From assembly GCF_011947265.1 (NCBI RefSeq), contig NZ_JAATHD010000010.1:62001-126000 (forward strand): 64,000 nucleotides of DNA. Reading direction: 5' to 3'. This document shows, one piece after another, positions 45,127-55,085 of the stretch. A model generated the notes under the pieces. That model ran no database searches. It worked only from the letters and a program-made list of their open reading frames with translations, and had not been told where the DNA came from. Positions within the stretch are counted from its first letter, which is position 1. Each line of letters starts with the position of its first letter. The stretch is from Paenibacillus sp. HB172176. Its GTDB lineage: Bacteria > Bacillota > Bacilli > Paenibacillales > Paenibacillaceae. The position numbers and the translations under genes are program-made.

Positions 45127-45155
45127 TTGATTTATTCGCGGAGTTGAGCTATGAT
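45127..45155 (+). promoter_or_regulatory. Upstream promoter of the riboswitch-controlled operon
   Basis: TTGATT (45127-45132) and TATGAT (45150-45155) are separated by 17 bases. Transcription would start near 45162, just before the riboswitch. Confidence 0.6.
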
Positions 45156-45171
45156 AATGACCATATACACG

Positions 45172-45246
45172 GTATCCAATGTAACTGGCGACGGAAGTGG
45201 GCAACCACGGTGGAGCATTGGAATATACGGCCGGTCGCCTGGGCAA
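45172..45246 (+). promoter_or_regulatory. ZTP (pfl) riboswitch
   Basis: The aptamer fold is visible. P1 is TCCAATG (45175-45181) with CATTGGA (45216-45222), P2 is GTGG-GCAA-CCAC (45197-45208), and a pseudoknot joins GGCGA (45187-45191) to TCGCC (45235-45239). The hallmark sequences ACTGGCG and CGCCTGGGCA are present. This RNA class binds ZTP/ZMP, a signal of low 10-formyl-tetrahydrofolate, and raises expression of one-carbon genes. The intrinsic terminator that follows fits transcriptional control of rpiB-ywlG-glyA. Confidence 0.9.
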
Positions 45247-45286
45247 AGAGCAGCATGCTGTAATGGCATGTTTTGCTCTTTTTTTT
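45245..45286 (+). terminator. Intrinsic terminator, expression platform of the ZTP riboswitch
   Basis: AAAGAGCA (45245-45252) pairs with TGCTCTTT (45274-45281), with inner CATGC/GCATG, followed by six more T. It overlaps the last base of the GGGCA aptamer end, so ligand binding and terminator folding compete. Confidence 0.9.
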
Positions 45287-45358
45287 CATTTCAAGGGGGC
45301 GATTCGACGATTACAGACTTTCATTGCGCAGGATGAAGGACATGGTATTGTCGAACCT

Positions 45359-45387
45359 TAGTCAAATGCGGGCAAACAAGGTATACT
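45359..45387 (+). promoter_or_regulatory. Second promoter between the riboswitch and rpiB
   Basis: TAGTCA (45359-45364) and TATACT (45382-45387) are 17 bases apart. If active, it gives riboswitch-independent transcription of rpiB-ywlG-glyA. Confidence 0.5.
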
Positions 45388-45453
45388 AGCGGTAGACTAT
45401 TCCTCTTGATGAGAAGTCATTTATTACCAAACTTTGAGAAGCAGGTGATCCCT

Positions 45454-45912
45454 ATGAAAATTGCAATTGGCGCCGATCACGGCGGTTATCGCTTGAAGGA
45501 AATTTTGGTGCCTTTCATCGAATCGCTAGGCCATGAAGTGGAGGATGTCGGCTGCAGCTGCGAGCAATCGGTGGATTATCCCGATTATTCGCTGCCTGTC
45601 TGCGAGATGGTGACAGGCGGGAAAGCGGAGCGCGGCGTGCTGATTTGCGGTACGGGCATCGGCATGTCGATTGCGGCGAACAAATTCCCGGGCATCCGCT
45701 GCGCACTGGTGCATGATCTCTTCTCGGCGAAGGCGACAAGAGAGCATAATGATACGAATGTGCTGTCCATGGGGGAGAGAGTAATCGGCCCGGGCGTTGC
45801 TCAGGAAATTATCCGCACCTGGCTGGAGACGCCGTTCTCGAACGGAGAGCGGCATATAGGCAGACTGAACAAGGTTGCGCAGATCGAGCAGAAATATAAC
45901 CTGCATCCATAA
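45454..45912 (+). CDS. rpiB: Ribose-5-phosphate isomerase B
   Basis: A 152-residue cytoplasmic enzyme that interconverts ribose 5-phosphate and ribulose 5-phosphate. The RpiB features are the N-terminal GADHGGY (H9), the catalytic C65 in ICGTGIGMSIAANK, and the HD-x-FSAKATREHNDTNVLSMG stretch. ATG 45454 has CAGGTGA upstream. It is first in an operon with ywlG and glyA behind the ZTP riboswitch. Pentose phosphate feeds PRPP and purine synthesis, which fits that control. Confidence 0.95.
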   Translation: MKIAIGADHGGYRLKEILVPFIESLGHEVEDVGCSCEQSVDYPDYSLPVCEMVTGGKAERGVLICGTGIGMSIAANKFPGIRCALVHDLFSAKATREHNDTNVLSMGERVIGPGVAQEIIRTWLETPFSNGERHIGRLNKVAQIEQKYNLHP

Positions 45913-45938
45913 GCGAACAGGGAAGGAGGCATCCTGCG

Positions 45939-46550
45939 ATGATGAGTCCTGAACATGGGAAGTTGAACAGCTACGATATTACGCTTCAAGTGGAGAGGGT
46001 TGTCAGGGAGCTGGCGGAAGCGGGTAAGCTGAAGGTTGGCGAGCTGCTTGTCATCGGCACCAGCACCAGCGAAGTTATCGGTAGACGAATTGGCACCTCG
46101 GGAGCGCTGGAGACGGCGGCGGCTATCTATGCCGGCATCGAGTCCGTGAGGAATAACATTCCGTTCATATCCGTCTTCCAATGCTGCGAGCATTTGAATC
46201 GTGCATTGGTTATCGAGAGATCCGCTGCCGAGCATTATCGTCTGCCGATTGTTCAAGCCGTTCCTGTGCCGACTGCCGGAGGCTCTATGGCGGCATACGC
46301 GTACACTGCTTTGGAAGATCCGTGTCTGGTCGAATCGGTTGAGGCTCACGCCGGCATCGATATCGGCGATACGTTCATCGGCATGCATCTGAAGCGGGTA
46401 GCGGTGCCGATCAGGCCGTCGATCAAGATGATCGGATCCGCTCATGTGACGATGGCCATCACAAGGCCGAAGCTGATAGGCGGAGCGAGAGCGGTATACG
46501 CTGCAGAAGAAGCAACGAAGCCGGGTCAAGCCGCGCGGCACTGCGAATGA
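45939..46550 (+). CDS. ywlG: UPF0340/TIGR01440 family protein YwlG
   Basis: A 203-residue conserved Firmicutes protein of unknown biochemical function. The family blocks LLVIGTSTSEVIGRRIGT, FQCCEHLNRALVIE and HAGIDIGDTFIGMHLKRVAVP are clear. AAGGAGG lies ten bases before ATG 45939. It is always near rpiB and glyA in Bacillales, suggesting a link to nucleotide or one-carbon metabolism, but no reaction is known to me. Confidence 0.92.
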   Translation: MMSPEHGKLNSYDITLQVERVVRELAEAGKLKVGELLVIGTSTSEVIGRRIGTSGALETAAAIYAGIESVRNNIPFISVFQCCEHLNRALVIERSAAEHYRLPIVQAVPVPTAGGSMAAYAYTALEDPCLVESVEAHAGIDIGDTFIGMHLKRVAVPIRPSIKMIGSAHVTMAITRPKLIGGARAVYAAEEATKPGQAARHCE

Positions 46551-46590
46551 GATAGACGGTTCATTCATAAAAAGGAGGACGTATTGAGAC

Positions 46591-47838
46591 ATGGAACATT
46601 TACGCAAGCAAGACCCAGAGGTATTGAAAGCACTAGGACTTGAGCTTGGTCGTCAACGCGACAACATTGAACTGATTGCTTCCGAGAACATTGTGAGCGA
46701 AGCGGTGCTCGAGGCAATGGGCTCCGTGCTGACGAATAAATATGCAGAAGGCTACCCGGGCAAGCGCTACTACGGCGGCTGCGAGCATGTGGATATCGTA
46801 GAGGACCTGGCCCGCGACCGCGCGAAGGAATTGTTCGGCGCCGAGCACGCGAATGTGCAGCCGCATTCCGGCGCGCAAGCGAACATGGCCGTCTATCTGG
46901 CCGCTCTTAATCCCGGAGATACAGTGCTCGGCATGAATCTGGCGCATGGCGGCCATCTGACGCATGGCAGTCCGGTCAACGCCTCCGGCTTGCTTTACAA
47001 CTTTGTCGCTTACGGCGTTCAAGAGGATTCCTTCACCATCGATTATGAAGAGGTACGCAAGCTGGCGTTCAAGCATCGTCCTCGCATGATTGTTGCAGGA
47101 GCGAGCGCGTATCCGCGCATTATCGATTTCGAGAAGCTTGGCAAAATCGCTAGCGACGTGGGTGCGTTGTTCATGGTGGACATGGCGCATATTGCGGGTT
47201 TGGTCGCTGCCGGCTTGCATCCGAGCCCGGTGCCTCACGCGCATTTCGTGACAACGACAACGCATAAGACGCTTCGCGGACCTCGCGGCGGCATGATCCT
47301 GTGCCGCAAAGCATGGGCGGCTGCGATCGACAAAGCGGTATTCCCCGGCTCGCAAGGCGGACCTCTTATGCATATTATCGCCGCCAAGGCGGTGGCGTTC
47401 GGCGAAGCGCTTCAGCCTTCCTTCAAGCAATACGCGCAGCAAGTGGTGAACAACGCGAAGGTGCTTTCCGAGGCGCTCATGGCGAACGGCATCAACATCG
47501 TGTCGGGCGGCACGGATAATCATCTCATGCTGATTGATACGCGCAACCTGAACATTACGGGCAAGGTTGCCGAGCATGTGCTTGATCAAGTCGGCATTAC
47601 AGTGAACAAGAACGCCATTCCGTTCGATCCTACCTCCCCGTTCGTCACAAGCGGCATCCGGATCGGTACGCCGGCGGCAACGGCTCGCGGCATGAACGAA
47701 GAAGCCATGAAGGTGATCGCTGAAGTGATAACTCTGGTTCTGAAGAATCCTGAGGATTCGGCTACGCTTGAGAAGGCGACCGGCATGGTGCGCGACCTGA
47801 CGGCCCAATTCCCGCTTTACGAAGGCATGGCTTACTAG
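46591..47838 (+). CDS. glyA: Serine hydroxymethyltransferase
   Basis: A 415-residue PLP enzyme that converts serine and tetrahydrofolate to glycine and 5,10-methylene-tetrahydrofolate. The PLP lysine is K226 in [14 protein letters not shown]; substrate-site blocks [13 protein letters not shown] and [13 protein letters not shown] are intact. ATG 46591 follows AAGGAGG by 11 bases. As the main entry of one-carbon units it is the logical target of the ZTP riboswitch upstream of rpiB. The operon ends at the terminator at 47970. Confidence 0.97.
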   Translation: MEHLRKQDPEVLKALGLELGRQRDNIELIASENIVSEAVLEAMGSVLTNKYAEGYPGKRYYGGCEHVDIVEDLARDRAKELFGAEHANVQPHSGAQANMAVYLAALNPGDTVLGMNLAHGGHLTHGSPVNASGLLYNFVAYGVQEDSFTIDYEEVRKLAFKHRPRMIVAGASAYPRIIDFEKLGKIASDVGALFMVDMAHIAGLVAAGLHPSPVPHAHFVTTTTHKTLRGPRGGMILCRKAWAAAIDKAVFPGSQGGPLMHIIAAKAVAFGEALQPSFKQYAQQVVNNAKVLSEALMANGINIVSGGTDNHLMLIDTRNLNITGKVAEHVLDQVGITVNKNAIPFDPTSPFVTSGIRIGTPAATARGMNEEAMKVIAEVITLVLKNPEDSATLEKATGMVRDLTAQFPLYEGMAY

Positions 47839-47969
47839 GAGAGCAGGAGAGTTAGCAAGAAAGTAAGGTGAATGTGCTGTCTAGGTAAAGCATGCGCACG
47901 GTATAGGCTCAAACGCGCTATGAATAAACGATTAAGCCGCTAAGCGGCTCCATGCATTGCTGCAAATGA

Positions 47970-48014
47970 AGCACTGTCGATTTCCCTTCGGGGAAGGCGG
48001 ACAGTGCTTTTTTG
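47970..48014 (+). terminator. Rho-independent terminator of the rpiB-ywlG-glyA operon
   Basis: AGCACTGTC (47970-47978) pairs with GACAGTGCT (48000-48008), with an inner CCC-TTCG-GGG hairpin, then a T-run. The following 450 bases are A+T-rich and hold no recognisable gene. Confidence 0.93.
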
Positions 48015-48458
48015 TTTTAGCTCGAAGACAGCTGATTTGTTCAGCGAGATCCGGCCGCTTCTCTCTGATTCGGCTTTAAGGACGCGGGGTATATATTTCC
48101 AAGGACCTATTTATACGAATTTTACTAAGTAATCGGAAAATAATTAATTTTAAAAATAACTAATATATCCTTGTATTAATTACTAATAATGCCAATTATG
48201 TAATCGTTAATATTGAATATGAGACCAGAACGTGAAATTTTCCTGTTGAGGAAATGCGATAAAACCGGCAAGCGTTAAAGCAAACAAGCTTTAAAACATA
48301 CACTTGCTACTATTAGAACGCATCTCAGCAAACCCGCATTGAAGGGCTAAAGCATTAAACAAAACCCGCATTAAAGCGGTATTTCGACAGATACATAAAT
48401 TTTCTTGGAAAGGAAACAGTAATAGGGCGGATGGAAAGATTTTCGCTCAAATCAAAGA

Positions 48459-48488
48459 TTGACAATTGTTCAAATGGAGTTGTATATT
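48459..48488 (+). promoter_or_regulatory. Promoter of the oligopeptide importer operon
   Basis: A consensus TTGACA (48459-48464) and TATATT (48483-48488) are 18 bases apart. The leader to the start at 48606 is about 110 bases and A+T-rich. Confidence 0.75.
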
Positions 48489-48605
48489 GTTTAACGTTAA
48501 AGAAATATGAATTTGATGTTAATAAACATTACATATATATTTCTTTACCTCTTTTTTCCTTATCCTTGGCTTCAAAAAATCATATAGAAATGGGAGTTGA
48601 TGTTC

Positions 48606-50300
48606 ATGAAGGGTACGTACAAGAAATCGGCACAGTTCATGTTAGTTCTTGTTGTTGCAATGAGCATGCTGCTTGCTGCATGCTCGAACAATAACAACGG
48701 AAATTCCGGCAACACGAACACCGGCAATACCAACAATGGGGGGAATAACGGCGGATCAAAAGCGGCGCAGGAATTCCGCTTCACGCTCGGCAGCGAGCCT
48801 CCGAGCCTGGATCCTGCGACAATGAAGGACGCGCAATCCGGTATCGTTGCCCAAGGTCTATATGAAGGTTTGACTCGACTGGACTCATCCGGCGAGCCGC
48901 AAGCGGCGATCGCGAAGGATTGGGATATCTCGGAAGACGGCAAGACGTATACGTTCCATCTGCGCGACGATGTGAAATGGAGCAACGGCGACCCAGTCGT
49001 TGCAGCAGACTTCGTCTATTCCTGGCAGCGCACCTTGATGCCCGAGACGGCTGCTGACTATGCTTACATGCTGTATTACATGAACAATGCTGAGGGAATC
49101 AACTCCGGCGATATCTCAGACACTTCGCAGCTGGGGGCGAAAGCAATCGACGAGCATACGCTGGAAGTGACGCTGACCAAACCGGCTCCGTATTTCCTTA
49201 GCTTGCTCGCTCACTATTCCTATCTGCCTGTCGATCCGGCCGTAGTAGACGGCAAGCCGGATTGGGCGGCAGATGCGAAGACAATCGTCTCTAACGGTCC
49301 TTTCTTGCTGGATAAGTGGGAGCACGGCTCCAAGCTGGTGCTTGTGAAGAACCCGGATTACTATGATGCGGACAACATCAACTTCACTACTGTGACGATG
49401 TCTCTGGTGGAAGACAACAACACCGTTTACAACATGTTCGAAACGGACAAGATCGACTGGATCGGCGCTCAAGCAGGCTCTCTGCCAGCCGACCTGACGA
49501 AGAAGCTGGTTGACGAAGGCAAAGCGGAGATCACTCCTGTCGCATCCGTCTATTACTATCTGTTCAACACGCAGAAGGCTCCTTTCGACAACGCCAATAT
49601 CCGTAAAGCGTTCGCGATGGCGGTTGAGCGTCAGAACCTGATCGACAATGTCACTCAAGCGAACCAACAGCCTGCTTACGGTCTTGTGCCGCCGAGTATC
49701 GCTGGCGTAGAGGGCAAATCCTTCCGCGACATGTATCCGGACACGGATTATTTCAAAGAGGATATGACCGAAGCGAAGGCGTTGCTTGCCAAAGGTATGG
49801 AAGAAGACGGCTTGACCGCCCTTCCGGAAATCACTTTGCTGTACAACACCGATGACAATCACAAGAAAATTGCTGAAGCCATTGCGGATATGTGGCGTCG
49901 TAATCTTGGCGTTGAAGTGAAGCTGGCGAACCAGGAATGGGGCACATTCCTGGAAACCAGAAAAGCAGGCAGCTTCGATGTAGCGCGTTCCGGCTGGGGA
50001 GCCGACTTCAACCATCCGATCAACTTCACGTATGACCTGATCTACTCGAAATCCGGCAACAATGACGGCAAATACAACAATCCGGAAGTGGACAAGCTTC
50101 TTGATGATTCCTTGCTGACAACGGATATCGCCGAAGGTATGGATAAGATCGCTCAAGCCGAGAAGATCGCTTTCGCTGATGACATGGGCGCGTTGCCCCT
50201 GTACTACTACACAACGGTAACCTTGAAGAAGGATAATGTCGAGGGCGTTGTATCCGATTATGCCGGCACCCTGGACTGGGTGCATGGCAGCATCAAATAA
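48606..50300 (+). CDS. oppA: Oligopeptide ABC transporter substrate-binding lipoprotein
   Basis: A 564-residue family 5 binding protein (OppA/DppE type). The signal sequence ends in lipobox LLAAC, followed by an Asn/Gly-rich spacer. The conserved pieces SEPPSLDPATMKDAQSGIV, LRDDVKWSNGDPVVAADFVYSW and the KNPDYYD motif are present. The ATG at 48606 has GGGAG nine bases upstream; ATG 48600 is too close. Permeases and two ATPases follow. A 17-bp hairpin separates it from them, as expected for a component made in excess. Confidence 0.92.
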   Translation: MKGTYKKSAQFMLVLVVAMSMLLAACSNNNNGNSGNTNTGNTNNGGNNGGSKAAQEFRFTLGSEPPSLDPATMKDAQSGIVAQGLYEGLTRLDSSGEPQAAIAKDWDISEDGKTYTFHLRDDVKWSNGDPVVAADFVYSWQRTLMPETAADYAYMLYYMNNAEGINSGDISDTSQLGAKAIDEHTLEVTLTKPAPYFLSLLAHYSYLPVDPAVVDGKPDWAADAKTIVSNGPFLLDKWEHGSKLVLVKNPDYYDADNINFTTVTMSLVEDNNTVYNMFETDKIDWIGAQAGSLPADLTKKLVDEGKAEITPVASVYYYLFNTQKAPFDNANIRKAFAMAVERQNLIDNVTQANQQPAYGLVPPSIAGVEGKSFRDMYPDTDYFKEDMTEAKALLAKGMEEDGLTALPEITLLYNTDDNHKKIAEAIADMWRRNLGVEVKLANQEWGTFLETRKAGSFDVARSGWGADFNHPINFTYDLIYSKSGNNDGKYNNPEVDKLLDDSLLTTDIAEGMDKIAQAEKIAFADDMGALPLYYYTTVTLKKDNVEGVVSDYAGTLDWVHGSIK

Positions 50301-50351
50301 GTCCATTAAGCTGCGCGAACCCTAACGCTGCGCTTAACGAACGCATTCCTC

Positions 50352-50390
50352 CAAGAGGGTATATATAGCATCCCTATATATACCCTCTTG
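50352..50390. terminator. 17-bp perfect hairpin between oppA and oppB
   Basis: CAAGAGGGTATATATAG (50352-50368) and CTATATATACCCTCTTG (50374-50390) are perfect inverted repeats with a 5-base loop and no T-run. It probably stabilises the oppA mRNA 3' end or attenuates read-through. Confidence 0.75.
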
Positions 50391-50424
50391 AAATGCTTAC
50401 AAAGACCTGGAAGTGGGTGATGAT

Positions 50425-51360
50425 TTGGTTCGCTACATTCTGAGCAAGTTTGTATTCATGCTTCTGTCATTGTTTATCCTGGTCAGCGCCACCTTCCTGC
50501 TCATGAACGCGATACCGGGAAGCCCTCTGCAGACGGAGAAGGCTCCGAGCGCGCAGGTGCAGGCGAATCTCGAGGCCTATTACGGGCTCGATCAGCCTCT
50601 TATTGTGCAATACGGCAAATATTTGGGCAATCTCGCTCACGGAGACATGGGCATCTCTATGAAGAAGAAGTTTCAATCCGTGAACAAAATGATCGCGAGC
50701 TCCTTCGGTTATTCGCTGCGATTAGGCATCTCGGCCATTATTACATCGCTTATCGTCGGCTGTGTTCTTGGTATTCTGGCCGCGATGTATCACCGTAAGC
50801 TGATCGATAATATCGCCATGATTCTCGCGGTTATCGGCCTGGCGATTCCGAGCCTGGTGCTTGCTCCGCTTATGCAGTACTATTTTGGCGTCAAATTTCA
50901 AATTTTCACCGTTAACGGTTTAGAGAAACCGATGGATTATGTTTTGCCTACGATTGCGCTGGCATCGGCGCCAATCGCCTTCATTGCAAGACTGCTGAGA
51001 TCGACCATGATTGAAGTATTAGGCGCGGATTTTATTAAAACGGCTAAATCCAAAGGACTTTCCGGCTATGTCATTATTGTGAAGCATGCGCTTCGGAATT
51101 CCATGCTGCCAGTTGTCACTTATCTTGGTTATCTGACAGCGGGAATTATTACAGGTTCCGTCGTTGTGGAGCAGATTTTTGCGATACCGGGTATTGGAAA
51201 GTTCTTTGTTCAAAGTGTCATAGATAGAGACTACCCATTAATCATGGGCATTACGATATTCTACGCGATTCTTCTGATGGGGACGAGATTCCTGTCGGAT
51301 GTCGCCTATGTGTTTGTTGATCCGCGCATGCGAGTTTCCGGCGGAAAGGCGGGGAAATAG
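50425..51360 (+). CDS. oppB: Oligopeptide ABC transporter permease OppB
   Basis: A 311-residue inner-membrane subunit. An N-terminal segment (SKFVFMLLSLFILVSATFLLMNAIPG) and five more hydrophobic segments are visible, with the family sequence FIKTAKSKGLSGYVIIVKHALRNS that contacts the ATPases. The TTG at 50425 is chosen since the protein then starts MVRYILSKF like its relatives and GGGTGAT lies just upstream; the alternative GTG is at 50413. Confidence 0.92.
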   Translation: MVRYILSKFVFMLLSLFILVSATFLLMNAIPGSPLQTEKAPSAQVQANLEAYYGLDQPLIVQYGKYLGNLAHGDMGISMKKKFQSVNKMIASSFGYSLRLGISAIITSLIVGCVLGILAAMYHRKLIDNIAMILAVIGLAIPSLVLAPLMQYYFGVKFQIFTVNGLEKPMDYVLPTIALASAPIAFIARLLRSTMIEVLGADFIKTAKSKGLSGYVIIVKHALRNSMLPVVTYLGYLTAGIITGSVVVEQIFAIPGIGKFFVQSVIDRDYPLIMGITIFYAILLMGTRFLSDVAYVFVDPRMRVSGGKAGK

Positions 51361-51363
51361 CTA

Positions 51364-52308
51364 ATGGCAGAGAAAATGATGCAAGAAAGCGCGGGCGTCG
51401 TAACGCCCGATATGTTCGAGAAGCTGAAGCGGGATGAGAAGGACGCAGATCAAATCGGCCGCGCATCCTTGACCGCATGGCAGGATATTCGGATACGCAT
51501 GATGGAGAACAAGCTCGCTATGTTCGGTTTCTGGATTATTGTATTGATGATTTTGCTTGCTTTGCTTGTTCCATGGCTTTCGCCGAACAATCATTATACC
51601 AATGATCTGTCCAACACGAATGCTTCGCCGGACGGCAAGCACTGGTTCGGCACGGATGATCTTGGACGGGATATGCTCGTCCGAACATGGATGGGCGCGC
51701 GCATCTCTCTTTTTGTCGGGGTCATCGCGGCATTGATTGATTTAGTTATCGGCGTGGTATACGGCGGCATCATGGGGTATTTCGGCGGCAAGGTGGATGA
51801 AGTGATGAACCGGTTCTCGGAGATTCTTTATTCCATTCCCTATTTGCTCGTTGTCATTCTGCTGCTGGTCGTGATGGAGCCGAGCTTGTTCACGATTATC
51901 GTCGCGATGTCGATCACGGGCTGGATTAATATGGCGTGGATTGTTCGCGGACAGATTATGCAGCTCAAGAATCAGGAGTATGCTCTTGCGTCCAAATCGC
52001 TTGGCGCGGGCGCGTTCCGCATTATTTTCCGCCACCTGATTCCGAATGCGATGGGACCGATTCTGGTTACGCTCACGCTCACCGTGCCGAGCGCCATCTT
52101 CACGGAAGCGTTTCTCAGCTTCCTGGGCCTCGGCGTGCAGTCGCCGGTCGCTTCATGGGGAACGATGATTAACGACGGTGTGAAGGCGATGAGCCTGTAT
52201 CCGTGGAGACTTCTGTTCCCGGCGGCTTTGCTGAGCTTGACGATCTTTGCCTTTAATGTATTCGGAGACGGTCTGCGCGACGCATTCGATCCGAAGCTGA
52301 AGAAATAA
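51364..52308 (+). CDS. oppC: Oligopeptide ABC transporter permease OppC
   Basis: A 314-residue permease. A ~45-residue cytoplasmic N-terminus precedes the first membrane segment (FWIIVLMILLALLVPWLSP). The motifs HWFGTDDLGRDMLVRTWMGARISL and EYALASKSLGAGAFRIIFRHLIPN are hallmarks of DppC/OppC. It starts 3 bases after oppB. Confidence 0.94.
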   Translation: MAEKMMQESAGVVTPDMFEKLKRDEKDADQIGRASLTAWQDIRIRMMENKLAMFGFWIIVLMILLALLVPWLSPNNHYTNDLSNTNASPDGKHWFGTDDLGRDMLVRTWMGARISLFVGVIAALIDLVIGVVYGGIMGYFGGKVDEVMNRFSEILYSIPYLLVVILLLVVMEPSLFTIIVAMSITGWINMAWIVRGQIMQLKNQEYALASKSLGAGAFRIIFRHLIPNAMGPILVTLTLTVPSAIFTEAFLSFLGLGVQSPVASWGTMINDGVKAMSLYPWRLLFPAALLSLTIFAFNVFGDGLRDAFDPKLKK

Positions 52309-52341
52309 TAGAACGTAATGCTCGAGAGGAGGTCATGAAGA

Positions 52342-53346
52342 GTGGAGAAGACCTTGCTGGAAGTAAAGGATTTAAGCGTGTCATTCGATATCTACAGCGG
52401 CGAAGTGCAGGCGATTCGCGATATCAGCTTTCATGTGAAGAAGGGCGAGTCGGTGGCGATCGTCGGCGAATCCGGCTCGGGCAAGAGCGTGACGGCGCAG
52501 ACGATTATGCGTCTTAATCCGTCTCCGCCAAGCCGTATCAAGCATGGCTCGATCAAGTTCGAAGGACAGGAGCTGCTGACGCTGTCGGAGAAGGAGATGC
52601 AGAAGGTTCGGGGCAACAAGATCGGCATGATCTTCCAAGACCCGATGACCTCGCTGAACCCGACTTTGACGGTTGGCGCTCAGATTATGGAAGGTCTCGT
52701 CAAGCATCAGGGCGTCAGCTCCTCGAAGGCGCAGGCTCGCGCGGTCGAGATGCTGAGCTTAGTGGGCATTCCGAATCCGGAAGCGCGCATCAAGCAGTAT
52801 CCGCATCAGTTCTCCGGCGGCATGCGCCAACGCGTCATGATCGCAATTGCGCTCGCTTGCAATCCATCCTTGCTCATAGCCGACGAGCCGACCACGGCGC
52901 TCGATGTGACCATTCAAGCGCAGATCATGCGCGTCATGAAGGATCTGCAGGAGCGGCTCGGCACTTCGATTATATTAATAACGCATGATCTCGGTGTTGT
53001 GGCCGATGTCTGCGACCGGGTCATTGTGATGTACGCGGGCAGGATCGTGGAGCAAGGGACGAAATGGGAAATTTTCAAAAATCCGCAGCATCCCTATACG
53101 AGAGGTCTGCTCCGCTCTTTGCCGAGGCTTGACCAGAAGAAGGACGAGCCGCTTATTCCGATCTTCGGCACGCCGCCGGACCTGATCAAGCCGCCGAAGG
53201 GCTGCAGCTTCTGCGCCCGCTGTGACGAAGCGATGAAGATCTGCGTGGATAATGATCCCGCGTTGCATGCCATCAAGGGCAGCGACTCCCATGAAGCGGC
53301 GTGCTGGATGCTTCATCCGTACGCGAAGCGGGAGGTGCCGGTATGA
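52342..53346 (+). CDS. oppD: Oligopeptide ABC transporter ATPase OppD
   Basis: A 334-residue ATP-binding subunit on the inner face of the membrane. Walker A GESGSGKS, signature FSGGMRQRV, Walker [13 protein letters not shown] and the switch histidine in LITHDLG are intact. The C-terminal oligopeptide/dipeptide extension has the cysteine cluster [14 protein letters not shown] that often holds an Fe-S centre. GTG 52342 has AGAGGAGGT eight bases upstream. Its end overlaps oppF by four bases. Confidence 0.95.
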   Translation: MEKTLLEVKDLSVSFDIYSGEVQAIRDISFHVKKGESVAIVGESGSGKSVTAQTIMRLNPSPPSRIKHGSIKFEGQELLTLSEKEMQKVRGNKIGMIFQDPMTSLNPTLTVGAQIMEGLVKHQGVSSSKAQARAVEMLSLVGIPNPEARIKQYPHQFSGGMRQRVMIAIALACNPSLLIADEPTTALDVTIQAQIMRVMKDLQERLGTSIILITHDLGVVADVCDRVIVMYAGRIVEQGTKWEIFKNPQHPYTRGLLRSLPRLDQKKDEPLIPIFGTPPDLIKPPKGCSFCARCDEAMKICVDNDPALHAIKGSDSHEAACWMLHPYAKREVPV

Positions 53347-54299
53347 GCCAGCCATTCGTGGAAGTGAATGACCTGCGCAAGTTCTTCGATGTCGGCGGCG
53401 GTAAAATATTGAAGGCTGTCAACGAAGTCAGCTTCAACATTGCCCGCGGCGAGACGCTAGGCGTTGTCGGCGAGTCCGGCTGCGGCAAGTCGACGATGGG
53501 ACGCACCATTATGCGTCTGTACGAGCCGACCGGCGGCGGTGTTAATTTTGGCGGCAAGGATATCTACAAGCTGAAGGGCTCCGAGCTGAAGGGGCTGCGC
53601 CGCAATATGCAGATGATTTTCCAGGATCCTTACGCGTCGCTGAATCCGAGGATGACCGTTACGGATATTATCGGCGAGGCGATTGATATTCATGGATTGG
53701 CGGGCAGCAAGAAGGAGCGCAAACGCAGAGTTGAGGAATTGCTCGATCTCGTTGGTTTGAATGCCGATCATGCGACTCGTTATCCGCATGAATTCTCGGG
53801 CGGTCAGCGTCAGCGGATTGGCATCGCGCGCGCGCTTGCTGTTGATCCGCAGTTCATCATCGCCGACGAGCCGATCTCGGCGCTCGACGTGTCGATTCAG
53901 GCTCAGGTCGTCAACCTGATGCAGGATTTGCAGCGCAGACTGGGGCTGACCTACCTCTTCATCGCGCATGATCTGTCGATGGTCAAGCATATCAGCGACC
54001 GCGTCGCCGTTATGTACCTCGGCAAGGTCGTTGAGCTTGCGGAGAGCGGCGCGCTGTACGAAGATCCGCGCCATCCGTATACGCGAGCGCTGCTGTCGGC
54101 CATTCCGATCCCCGACCCGGAGGTCGAGGCCGAGCGCGAGCGCATCGTGCTGAAGGGCGATCTGCCGAGTCCGATCAACCCGCCGCGGGGCTGCCAGTTC
54201 CATACGCGCTGCCCGATCGCTACGGACAAATGCAAGACCGACGAGCCGAAGCTGCTCGAGATCAAGAAGGGACACTTCGCTTCTTGTCACTATGCCTAA
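53343..54299 (+). CDS. oppF: Oligopeptide ABC transporter ATPase OppF
   Basis: A 318-residue partner of OppD. Walker A GESGCGKS, signature FSGGQRQRI, Walker [13 protein letters not shown] and [10 protein letters not shown] are present, with a C-terminal extension containing [17 protein letters not shown] 53343 overlaps the oppD stop (ATGA), giving coupled translation. The operon ends at the terminator at 54306. Confidence 0.95.
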   Translation: MSQPFVEVNDLRKFFDVGGGKILKAVNEVSFNIARGETLGVVGESGCGKSTMGRTIMRLYEPTGGGVNFGGKDIYKLKGSELKGLRRNMQMIFQDPYASLNPRMTVTDIIGEAIDIHGLAGSKKERKRRVEELLDLVGLNADHATRYPHEFSGGQRQRIGIARALAVDPQFIIADEPISALDVSIQAQVVNLMQDLQRRLGLTYLFIAHDLSMVKHISDRVAVMYLGKVVELAESGALYEDPRHPYTRALLSAIPIPDPEVEAERERIVLKGDLPSPINPPRGCQFHTRCPIATDKCKTDEPKLLEIKKGHFASCHYA

Positions 54300-54305
54300 G
54301 GAACA

Positions 54306-54357
54306 AAATAAAGCATACAGCAGCATTCAAACTAGAATGCTGCTGTATGCTTTATTT
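54306..54357. terminator. Bidirectional terminator between oppF and the SUKH gene
   Basis: A perfect 23-bp inverted repeat (54306-54328 with 54335-54357; arms begin AAATAAAGCATACAG) has a 6-base loop AAACTA and A/T-rich ends, so it can stop transcription from both convergent genes. Confidence 0.93.
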
Positions 54358-54358
54358 G

Positions 54359-54886
54359 TTAGTGAGGAGGGATATGGTCAGGCCAGAACCAGAACTCGCT
54401 TCCTTGCGAAATAATAAATAACTCTAACCAGGTTTCGAAATTCATTTTTAAATCAACCGCACGTTCATTTGTATTGACACAATCCTGCCAAAATAAATAG
54501 CTCTTTCCGGCTCGTTGCGCATGAGTATCAATTAGAATCATTGCACAATCCATCATTGCAATGGGATAGCAATATTCAGGAAACATATACTCATAATCCG
54601 TGCGGAAAAGAATAATGTCACTCATACTAAAAATATTCATACCACCGCCATATTCGGGATGCGTAAAAAGCCATGCTCCGTTATGAAGCTGTAAGAATTG
54701 CTTATAGTCATCGGGGATTGTCCATTGATGGCTTTCAAAAAAATGCGAAATATCCTCTTCTTTAGCTTCAGCATTAAACACGAAGGAAACCCACCGTACT
54801 TGCCCGTCTGTGAACTGAGTCTGGATTGAATTTGATTCAGAAAGCCGAGTTTTTAATCCTGTTAAGGCCTTAAGGATTTTTGACAT
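54359..54886 (-). CDS. SMI1/KNR4 (SUKH) domain protein
   Basis: A 175-residue cytoplasmic protein. The SUKH core is recognisable from the PDDYKQFLQLHNGAWLF motif and the following GGGMNIFSMSDI. Members of this superfamily are frequent immunity proteins against polymorphic toxins, but others are stand-alone. No toxin with a delivery domain is next to it; a Fic gene is divergent at 55086. The coding sequence is clearly A+T-richer than the opp operon, suggesting separate acquisition. ATG 54886 has only a weak ribosome site. Confidence 0.8.
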   Translation of the reverse strand: MSKILKALTGLKTRLSESNSIQTQFTDGQVRWVSFVFNAEAKEEDISHFFESHQWTIPDDYKQFLQLHNGAWLFTHPEYGGGMNIFSMSDIILFRTDYEYMFPEYCYPIAMMDCAMILIDTHAQRAGKSYLFWQDCVNTNERAVDLKMNFETWLELFIISQGSEFWFWPDHIPPH

Positions 54887-55085
54887 TTGCTCATCACATC
54901 ATTTCTTTTCTTAGTAAGCCGCCCACCAGGATGTTAAATAAGTATGTTTTGGAATTGCGGCATGAGAGGAAGAGGTGCCAGAAGCTCAACGTCTGATGTT
55001 TCTGTTTATGGTATCATAAAAAACAAAAACAAAATATTATAATCTGGATGCGATTACCTGGGTCGGCTGACGGGAGGATGAAGGT

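Noticed and set aside
46633..47808. 391-codon open frame antisense to glyA
   Set aside because: A shadow of glyA: Arg/His-rich composition, no ribosome site and no recognisable domain.
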